Assembly: GCA_036443405.1 (NCBI GenBank)
Contig: JAZFYD010000089.1
Span: forward strand, 1 to 11,446
From: JAZFYD01 sp036443405
Lineage (GTDB): Bacteria; Planctomycetota; PLA2
Direction: 5' to 3'
DNA length: 11,446 nt
The position numbers and the translations under genes were made by a program. Below the pieces are notes generated by a model. The model was given only the letters and a program-made list of their open reading frames with translations, was not told the DNA's origin and ran no database searches. Positions 6,314 through 11,446 of the stretch are shown here, one piece after another (position 1 is the stretch's first letter; every line of letters begins with the position of its first letter).

Positions 6314-6466
6314 TTGGAGGAATAGCCGTCGAGCCAGGGTTGTCCCTCACTAGAGGGTCGTAAAACGACACCTTCACTCCATACCATTACCCTATTCTCA
6401 GACTGTTCCCCCTGGCTCGACTTAACCTCCAAGAAACGCCTTTCCGCTAGTCGGAGGGGCGTTTTT
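6314..6466 (+). ncRNA. Structured RNA (sRNA or terminator-type leader element) upstream of the HAD gene
   Basis: Two nested long-range stems close the element. TTGGAGG (6314-6320) pairs with CCTCCAA (6426-6432). After an asymmetric internal loop, GTCGAGCCAGGG (6328-6339) pairs perfectly with CCCTGGCTCGAC (6410-6421). Inside are a hairpin CCCTC-ACTA-GAGGG (6344-6357), a second hairpin TCGT-AAA-ACGA (6358-6368) and about 40 unpaired A/C/T-rich bases. A strong terminator begins one base after the closing stem. The CCTCC of the outer stem can alternatively pair with GGAGG (6453-6457) in the terminator's 3' arm, which would break the terminator. That is the logic of a transcription-attenuating riboswitch, but it may also be a free sRNA or a small palindromic repeat element. 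I do not recognise a known RNA class. Confidence 0.55.
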
Positions 6467-6470
6467 ATTT
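6434..6470 (+). terminator. Strong rho-independent terminator just before the HAD gene
   Basis: AAACGCCTTTCCG (6434-6446), 5-nt loop CTAGT, CGGAGGGGCGTTT (6452-6464): 13 pairs, two of them G-U. The T run (6462-6466, then ATTT) overlaps the end of the stem. It ends only 10 nt before the HAD start codon. Confidence 0.85.
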
Positions 6471-6479
6471 CGACCTACC

Positions 6480-7115
6480 GTGCGCACGATCTTCTTCGAC
6501 ATCGACGGAACGCTACTGTTCTTCCCAGGGATCGGACGCGACGCGATGGCGCGCGCGATGGAGGAGATTTGGGAGTTGCGCGACCCGCTTGCGGGCGTTT
6601 CGTTCGCCGGCGCGACGGACAGCGGGGTCGCCCGTCAGATCGGTGGCGATCGGGATCCGAAGGCCATGTGGGAGCGGTATTACGCGCACCTGCGTGCCGA
6701 CCTTTCCGCCGCGGCGCGCGAGCCGCTTCCCGGTGTGACGCGCCTGCTCGACGGGCTCGAACGCCGGAGTGTTAAGCCCGCTTTGATGACCGGCAATCTG
6801 TACGAAGGGGCGCGTTTGAAGCTCGAGTCGGTCCGGCTCTTTCACCGCTTCGATCTGGCTCGTTCGGGGTTTGCGGAAGACGGTATCCAGCGCGCCGATC
6901 TCGCCCGCAGCGCGTTTCAGAAAGCGGGACGCGGTGACGCCGTCGTGGTCGGGGACTCGGTGGCCGACGTGGAGTGTGCGCGCGCGATCGGGGCGCGGGT
7001 GTTGATCGTCGACACCGGCCCGCAGGAACGCTCGCTCTTGGAAGCGGCGCAGCCCGACATGCTGGTCGACGACCTCACGGACACGGATTCCATCCTCGAC
7101 TGGATGACACGCTGA
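6480..7115 (+). CDS. HAD-superfamily phosphatase, phosphoglycolate-phosphatase-like
   Basis: 211 residues, usual length for the Gph/PGP-like branch. Motif I is FFDIDGTL with nucleophile D7 and acid/base D9. A helical cap occupies about 17-80. Motif II is LMTGN (T104), the motif III lysine is probably K114 (ARLKLE), and motif IV is VVVGDSVADVECA with D159 and D163 for magnesium. Family members hydrolyse small phosphate esters by way of an aspartyl-phosphate; the natural substrate cannot be told from sequence. The GTG at 6480 is the only start that keeps motif I at its normal distance from the N-terminus. There is no Shine-Dalgarno sequence in the 15 bases before it, because a terminator T run is there. 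It is therefore leaderless, weakly initiated, or read only when the terminator is bypassed. Convergent with the BtpA-family gene, 15 bp apart. Confidence 0.85.
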   Translation: MRTIFFDIDGTLLFFPGIGRDAMARAMEEIWELRDPLAGVSFAGATDSGVARQIGGDRDPKAMWERYYAHLRADLSAAAREPLPGVTRLLDGLERRSVKPALMTGNLYEGARLKLESVRLFHRFDLARSGFAEDGIQRADLARSAFQKAGRGDAVVVGDSVADVECARAIGARVLIVDTGPQERSLLEAAQPDMLVDDLTDTDSILDWMTR

Positions 7116-7130
7116 GCCGCTGCCGCGCGT

Positions 7131-7895
7131 TCAGGAATTCGCGGCGTCGACGAAATCCAAAACCCGCTTCGCGTCGACGGGTGCATCGATGTCCCCGTCG
7201 CGTTTCAGTGCCGTTCCAACAATGACGCCATTCGCCACTCGCAACACTTCCGCGACGTGTTGTGTCGTGACACCGGAACCCGCGAAGAGTTTCGCGTCGG
7301 GTAGCACCGCGCGGACACGGCACAGGTCCTCGAGCGATGTCGCGGCACCGGTTGCGCTCCCAGAGACGATGACGCCGTCGGCGTGCGCGCGGTGGTGAAG
7401 GTTGCACGCCGCATCCTCGAGGCTCTCGTCGGTGAGCGGTCGTGCATGTTTTACGTGTACGTCGGCGAGAACCAGGATCTCGTGGGACAGCGCGGCGCGC
7501 AGGCGCATGGTTTCGGCGGCGCGCCCTTCGAGAACACCCTGGTCCGTGGCCATGGCGCCCGCGTGCACGTTGACACGGATAAAGCGCGCGCCGGCGGCCG
7601 CAGCGATACCGAGCGCGGCGCGCGCGTCGTTTCGCAGGACATTGATCCCGAGGGGGAGTTCCACACTCCGGCCCACGGCGAGCGTGGCCGCGGTCATGGC
7701 GGCGATGGTCTCCGCCGGCACCGGCCCGCCGAAAAACGGGATGTCCCCGAAGTTCTCCACGATCAGAGCGTCCGCTCCGCCCGTCGAGTAGGCCCTCGCG
7801 TCCGCCGTGGCGGCGGCCAGCACGGCGTCCATGTCACCGCCGTAGCCCGGGCTGCCCGGCAGCGGCTTCAGGTGGACGACTCCAATGACACGCAT
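7131..7895 (-). CDS. BtpA-family TIM-barrel protein
   Basis: 254 residues from the ATG at 7895; the frame extends upstream but family members begin with MxVIGVVHLxPLPGSP, as here. Conserved stretches along the barrel are VHLKPLPGSP (8-16), VENFGDIPF (46-54), GINVLRND (83-90), IRVNVHAG (106-113), ADVHVKHA (144-151), VSGSATG (177-183), GSGVT (206-210) and VGTALKRDG (226-234). The phosphate-binding type loops near the C-terminus suggest a phosphorylated ligand. BtpA is known for stabilising photosystem I in cyanobacteria, while the related SgcQ is a putative nucleosidase-like enzyme. Homologues in non-photosynthetic bacteria have no settled role, so no pathway is assigned. No clear ribosome binding site precedes the ATG; a GTG five codons upstream is the alternative. 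Divergent from the peptidase gene across 118 bp. Confidence 0.85.
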   Translation of the reverse strand: MRVIGVVHLKPLPGSPGYGGDMDAVLAAATADARAYSTGGADALIVENFGDIPFFGGPVPAETIAAMTAATLAVGRSVELPLGINVLRNDARAALGIAAAAGARFIRVNVHAGAMATDQGVLEGRAAETMRLRAALSHEILVLADVHVKHARPLTDESLEDAACNLHHRAHADGVIVSGSATGAATSLEDLCRVRAVLPDAKLFAGSGVTTQHVAEVLRVANGVIVGTALKRDGDIDAPVDAKRVLDFVDAANS

Positions 7896-7932
7896 GGCCG
7901 CATTATTCACGATGCGGGTCTGCCGGCGGGTT

Positions 7933-7979
7933 TCTCCCGTGGATTTTCCGTGGGGGGCCGCCCGGCGGATTTCCCGTTG
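7933..7979. repeat. Three short direct repeats in the BtpA/peptidase divergent promoter region
   Basis: TCTCCCGTGG (7933-7942), TTTTCCGTGG (7944-7953) and TTTCCCGTTG (7970-7979) are variants of one 10-mer. The first two start 11 bp apart (one helical turn) and the third 26 bp further on. Such spacing could mean a regulator site between the divergent genes, or low-complexity chance. Confidence 0.3.
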
Positions 7980-8013
7980 CTGCTTCACTCCGTGCTGTCC
8001 ACAATGCTGGGCC

Positions 8014-10305
8014 ATGTTGAAAACCGGTCCGCTCCTCATCGCGATTGGACTTTTGATGTGCGTCGGGACGGACCGCGGATTCACGCACGCGGATTGGCCC
8101 ACGCAGTCGAACCGAGTTGTGTCCTATGACATCGCCGCGCGGCTGTTGCCAGCGGAGCAGCGCCTGGACGCCACGATGCTGATCGTCTGGCGCAACACCA
8201 TTTCCGCTCCGGTGGAGAACCTCTACTTCCACCTCTATCTCAATGCGTTCCGAGACCGCGACTCGACCTTCATGAAAGAGAGTGAGGGGCGGGGCCGGCG
8301 CGGCAGCGACTGGGACGAGGACCACCCGGGCTCCGTAACGATCCGGTCGATGAAGACCGCCGACGGCACGGACCTGTGGGTCGACGGGACGCGCGAGTTC
8401 GAAGCGCCGGATGACCACAACGAACTCGATCGCACGCTGGCGCGCGTGCGCCTGCCCGCGCCGGTCGCACCCGGCGAGTCGGTGGAACTCTCGGTTTCGT
8501 TCGAAAGCCGCATGCCGCGCGTGTTTCGCCGCACTGGCTTTGCCGGGGATGTTTCACGTCCCGAGAGCTTGTTTTTCATGGTGGCGCAGTGGTATCCGAA
8601 GATCGCGGTCCTGTCCGAGCGCGACGGCAAGCCCCACTGGAACCGCCATCAGTTCCACGCGAACACCGAGTTCTTCGCGGACTACGGCACGTTCGACGTG
8701 AAGCTCACGGTCCCGCAGGGTCTTGTCGTCGGCGCCACCGGACCGCGGGTGGAGACGACGCAGAACCCGGATGGAACCGTCACCTACCGGCACCAACAGA
8801 ACGACGTGCACGACTTCGCGTGGTGTGCTTCGCCGGACTTTGTCGTGCGGAAGTTCAACTGGCAGTTCGATACGTTCGTCCGCGACTCGGACAAGGCCGG
8901 CGTGCGGCACCGTGGCAAGGGGACGATGGGGCAGAAGCTCCTCAAGCTGTTGCGTGACACTGCCGCGAACCTCGGCATGACGCCCGAGGAGCTGAAGCCG
9001 AAGAACTCGGTCGAAGTGACGGTGCTCCTGCAACCCGATCACGTCGACATCTGGGAACGCTTCAAGTGGTCGGCGGGCGCGGCGCTCGCGTGTTACTCGC
9101 TTTGGGCGGGCCCTTACCCCTATGACGTGCTGACGATCGTGGATCCGCCCGCGGGCGGCCCGGCGGCCGGCGGCATGGAGTACCCGACGCTCATCACGGT
9201 TTGGGGCAACCGGTTCGCGCCCAAACACGCCACCGGCATGGAGGGCGTGACGATCCACGAGTTCGGCCACCAGTATTTCTACGGACTCCTGGGCAGCAAC
9301 GAGTTCGAGGAAGCGTGGCTCGACGAGGGATTCACGTCGTTCACCGACGCGCGTTGTTTCGAGGCGGCGTACGGGTCCACGACCGAAACCGTGCGATACG
9401 GCGAGTTCACGCTGCCGCGTTTCCGGCCGTTCGAACCGCCGCGCGTGTTCGACCGTATTCGCGCGATGCTGAAGTTCGAGAGCTGGATCGATCGCATTCC
9501 GACGCCGTGGGAACACGTGGAGACGTGGCTGCCGGAAACCGGCGGCAATTTCGCACTCGACTACCTGCGCGATCTGCCGGCGGTGCACATGATGGCCGAC
9601 GTCACGGTGCCGCAACCGCAGGGCGAGCGCGCTTGGGTCGCCGCAGTGGGCAGCCACGATTCGATGGTGATGCCCGGGTGGCACTACGCGCACCGTTCGG
9701 ACTATGTCGTCAATTCGTATGGGAAACCCACGGTGTTCCTCTACGCGTTGCGCGGCCTGATGGGGCCCGCGGCGTTCGACAAGGCGTTTTACGAGTACGC
9801 AAGGAAGCACCGCTTCGGGCATCCGCGCACAAGAGACTTCGTCGCGCTCCTGGAGGAGCAAGTGCCTGAAGAGCAGCGCGAGGTGGTGCGCGGGTTCGTG
9901 GCCGGCATGCTCGACACCGGTAGTCCGTTCGACGCCGCGATTCTCGAAGCCAACGACCGGGCGCGAGACGGGCGGCGCGAGTGGATGGTGAAAGTGCAGC
10001 GGCGCGGTAATCTCCCGCTGCCGATCGAAATATGGGCGGACTGCGAGGACGGCAAGCGGATCAAGATCGCGAGATGGGCCGCGAAACCGAGTGAAACGAC
10101 GCGGACGTTCCGCATGATGCACGACCGTCCGCTGCGGTCCGTCCGGCTCGGGCCGTCGTGGCTGCGCAACGTGGATCGCGACATCACGAACAACGCGCGG
10201 TTCGTCAACGGACATCGCGACGCGCGCGGGGCGGTCGTTACGGCGGCGCGGTTGGCGCTTCAGGCCGAGGACTACGTTCGCACGAACGTGGGGGTGTCGC
10301 GGTGA
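8014..10305 (+). CDS. Exported M1-family zinc metallopeptidase (aminopeptidase-like)
   Basis: 763 residues from the ATG at 8014. This start gives a signal peptide (MLKTGPLLIAIGLLMCVGT, about 26 residues with the following stretch); earlier starts in frame would add an Arg/Cys-rich extension that does not look real. Residues 30-290 are the beta-rich N-terminal domain of the M1 fold. The catalytic domain has GGMEYP (386-391), the counterpart of the GAMEN exopeptidase motif, the zinc site H415-E-F-G-H419 and the third ligand E438 in WLDEGF, exactly 18 residues on. Y569 (SYGKP) sits where the transition-state tyrosine is expected, followed by LRGLMGPAAFDKAFYEYARKHRFG. M1 enzymes remove N-terminal residues from peptides; export suggests periplasmic peptide turnover. 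An extra segment, about 470-560, separates the zinc helices from the YGKP region. A C-terminal beta domain follows. GTGA overlap with the next gene. Confidence 0.9.
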   Translation: MLKTGPLLIAIGLLMCVGTDRGFTHADWPTQSNRVVSYDIAARLLPAEQRLDATMLIVWRNTISAPVENLYFHLYLNAFRDRDSTFMKESEGRGRRGSDWDEDHPGSVTIRSMKTADGTDLWVDGTREFEAPDDHNELDRTLARVRLPAPVAPGESVELSVSFESRMPRVFRRTGFAGDVSRPESLFFMVAQWYPKIAVLSERDGKPHWNRHQFHANTEFFADYGTFDVKLTVPQGLVVGATGPRVETTQNPDGTVTYRHQQNDVHDFAWCASPDFVVRKFNWQFDTFVRDSDKAGVRHRGKGTMGQKLLKLLRDTAANLGMTPEELKPKNSVEVTVLLQPDHVDIWERFKWSAGAALACYSLWAGPYPYDVLTIVDPPAGGPAAGGMEYPTLITVWGNRFAPKHATGMEGVTIHEFGHQYFYGLLGSNEFEEAWLDEGFTSFTDARCFEAAYGSTTETVRYGEFTLPRFRPFEPPRVFDRIRAMLKFESWIDRIPTPWEHVETWLPETGGNFALDYLRDLPAVHMMADVTVPQPQGERAWVAAVGSHDSMVMPGWHYAHRSDYVVNSYGKPTVFLYALRGLMGPAAFDKAFYEYARKHRFGHPRTRDFVALLEEQVPEEQREVVRGFVAGMLDTGSPFDAAILEANDRARDGRREWMVKVQRRGNLPLPIEIWADCEDGKRIKIARWAAKPSETTRTFRMMHDRPLRSVRLGPSWLRNVDRDITNNARFVNGHRDARGAVVTAARLALQAEDYVRTNVGVSR

Positions 10306-11282
10306 AACAGGTGGCCCTCGCTCTCATGACGTGCCTGCGCGCTCCGTGGCGGCGGCTCGGATACGTGCTGCTGATTTGGAGCTCCAGGCTTCTTCCGATC
10401 GCGTTCGTCGTCGGGATCGGCGCATACGACGCGGCTCATGCGGCCGGTGCGCACGATCCGCGATCGCGCTATCTACTCGATGGCGCCGCGATCTCGAACG
10501 GCTACGCGCAAGCGTGGACCCAGGACTTCCACCGTGACTACTTCGACGGGGCCGGCTTGTTTTTCTGGATGGCGGTGACCGGTTGGTTCGTCGTCACGCT
10601 GCTTTCGGGAGGACTGTACGCGCGCCTCGCGCTCGCGGATCGCTCGCGGACGTTCGCGACGGAGTGCGGGCGGCTGTTCGGACGGTTCTTCCGGCTCGGC
10701 CTTGGTGCACTTGTCCTGCTCTACGTGGCGGATGTCGGCATCAACGTCTTCCTCGAGCACCAGCACTTTCACGAGGGACAGACGCACCACCTGCAGACGT
10801 TCCGCCTCGAGTCCTCGCTCTATCGCGGCGCGTTGTTCCTGCTCGCCTGGCACTTGATCGGCATGCTGCATTCCTACGCGCGCATCAATCTGGTGATGCG
10901 CGACGGCCGCAGCGCGATCCTCGCCTGGCTTCGGGCGCTCGGCATGCTGCTCCTCCGTTTGCCCAAGCTCCTTGTTCTCGAATTCGGGCTGGGCGCGTTC
11001 CACGGCGTTGCGATCCTGCTCGCGTGGTTCGCGATCGGCAACAGCGGCCTTCTGTCACCGCACTCCAGCTGGGTGTCCATCGGCATCTGGCTGGCGCTCG
11101 CGGCCAGCGTGTCGTATCTACGAACGGGCCTGGAGGTTGGTGCCGTCGATGCGCGTTGCGACATCCTCGCCCCCGGCCGGGAACCGGAGTCCGCAGCGGT
11201 CGTGCCGACCCCCAAGGAGCCGGCCGGTTTGGGACTGAAGGGAACCGAAGACCTGCCGCCGCTGGTGGTCCCGCCGACGTAA
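10302..11282 (+). CDS. Six-helix integral membrane protein of unknown function
   Basis: 326 residues from the GTG at 10302, which overlaps the peptidase stop by four bases (GTGA); the frame stays open upstream but that sequence is basic, not membrane-like, and lies inside the peptidase gene. Hydrophobic helices lie near residues 20-42, 84-111, 130-152, 173-198, 222-247 and 256-280. The loop after helix 3 is histidine-rich (H153, H155, H157, H162, H163), and helix 4 includes W183-H184 and H190. The tail, about 285-326, is polar and proline-rich, ending PPLVVPPT. No transporter or enzyme motif is recognised. Coupling to an exported peptidase suggests a shared process at the membrane. The histidines could bind metal, which would fit a zinc enzyme partner, but this is speculation. 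Confidence 0.8.
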   Translation: MKQVALALMTCLRAPWRRLGYVLLIWSSRLLPIAFVVGIGAYDAAHAAGAHDPRSRYLLDGAAISNGYAQAWTQDFHRDYFDGAGLFFWMAVTGWFVVTLLSGGLYARLALADRSRTFATECGRLFGRFFRLGLGALVLLYVADVGINVFLEHQHFHEGQTHHLQTFRLESSLYRGALFLLAWHLIGMLHSYARINLVMRDGRSAILAWLRALGMLLLRLPKLLVLEFGLGAFHGVAILLAWFAIGNSGLLSPHSSWVSIGIWLALAASVSYLRTGLEVGAVDARCDILAPGREPESAAVVPTPKEPAGLGLKGTEDLPPLVVPPT

Positions 11283-11429
11283 GGTGCGATGTCCGAGGGC
11301 CGACCAGCGTTCTCCCGGGCGCGGCGCTAGAGGCTTGGGGCAAGTGGTTGGGGGACCGTGAGGATGGGGATCGGCGCATGAGGCCGAGGCCCGGGCCGAG
11401 TTCGAGTTGACGGCGGAAGTCCTTGTGAG

Positions 11430-11441
11430 GTAACAGGTTAC
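11430..11441. promoter_or_regulatory. Short palindrome near the window end
   Basis: GTAAC-AG-GTTAC is a perfect 5-bp inverted repeat with a 2-bp centre, in the non-coding tail after the membrane protein (11283-11446), where I see no terminator or gene. It may be an operator for a gene beyond the window, or chance. Confidence 0.2.
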
Positions 11442-11446
11442 GGACG

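Larger units (their letters stand above)
6108..6479. other. Intergenic region with structured RNA and no convincing protein gene
   Basis: About 370 bases, less GC-rich than its neighbours in the second half. I found no credible protein gene: short frames on either strand lack codon bias or domains. The region does hold an operator-like inverted repeat, a promoter-like pair, a long RNA stem and a strong terminator, listed separately. In 6108-6200 there are only weak hairpins (GGGCGA/TCGCCC around 6124-6165, and GGCCC/GGGCC near 6181-6198) without a T run, so the signalling operon has no clear terminator of its own. Confidence 0.65.

Noticed and set aside
5989..6325. A7 run (A AAA AAT slippery heptamer) near the end of the phosphatase gene, with an open -1 frame
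   Set aside because: It could allow frameshifting, but it lies after the catalytic domain, no stimulatory structure is obvious, and the -1 extension has no domain or codon signal.
6229..6432. Minus-strand 67-residue open frame in the structured RNA region
   Set aside because: TTG start, mixed codon use and no recognisable family; the inverted repeats explain the sequence better. A decayed gene remnant cannot be excluded.
6255..6433. 6S RNA, tmRNA or RNase P RNA
   Set aside because: No TpsiC arm or tag ORF for tmRNA and no conserved RNase P core. A short CGCGGTTGG match to the well-known 6S sequence is not backed by the 6S fold, since the long stem encloses only 70 nt.
8014..8070. Lipoprotein signal in the peptidase N-terminus
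   Set aside because: The cysteine follows LLM; methionine at -1 does not fit the lipobox, so an ordinary signal peptide is preferred.
7383..8129. Plus-strand open frame over the BtpA-family gene
   Set aside because: Gly/Arg/His-rich shadow; the minus strand carries the family motifs.
8554..10215. Long minus-strand open frame opposite the peptidase gene
   Set aside because: Mirror of plus-strand codon bias, Arg/His/Val-rich with no motif, while the plus strand has a complete M1 active site.

Overview
The window is GC-rich bacterial DNA with tightly packed genes and strong G/C bias at third codon positions. There is no rRNA, tRNA or ribosomal gene to fix the lineage. A BtpA-family protein, an IHF/HU-like fusion protein, partner-switching (Rsb-type) signalling genes and a secreted protein with aspartate-rich repeats would suit a Gram-negative or deep-branching lineage such as Myxococcota, Planctomycetota or Eisenbacteria-like phyla. 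This placement is inference only.

Layout. (1) 1-1341, plus strand: 3' part of a repeat-containing protein with six Asp/Gly-rich loops, followed by a probable terminator. (2) 1342-2005: a long leader region with a plausible sigma70-type promoter, a possible small one-helix membrane protein, two perfect hairpins and a 16-codon leader ORF whose stop lies inside the next gene's ribosome binding site. (3) 2006-6107: a four-gene, overlapping operon. It encodes an HU-like/receiver-like/HATPase fusion kinase; a STAS/zinc-ribbon/degenerate-HATPase protein; a stand-alone MshEN (GspE N-terminal) domain protein; and a membrane-anchored SpoIIE-type PP2C phosphatase. (4) 6108-6479: no convincing protein gene, but a promoter-like site, an operator-like inverted repeat, a long two-tier RNA stem and a very strong terminator ending 10 nt before the next gene. 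(5) 6480-7115, plus: HAD phosphatase. (6) 7131-7895, minus: BtpA-family TIM-barrel protein, convergent with the HAD gene. (7) 8014-10305, plus: exported M1-family zinc metallopeptidase, translationally coupled to (8) 10302-11282, plus: a six-helix membrane protein of unknown function.

The four-gene operon is the most interesting part. It has the three classical parts of a partner-switching system: a serine kinase/anti-sigma-type HATPase, a STAS antagonist and a PP2C phosphatase. No sigma factor is visible. Instead the kinase carries an HU/IHF-like DNA-binding domain and a degenerate receiver, the STAS protein carries a zinc ribbon plus what looks like a dead copy of the kinase fold, and an MshEN domain protein sits between antagonist and phosphatase. 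A reasonable hypothesis is that partner switching controls a DNA-architectural protein directly rather than a sigma factor. The 6.3-6.5 kb structured RNA is the second item worth following up.
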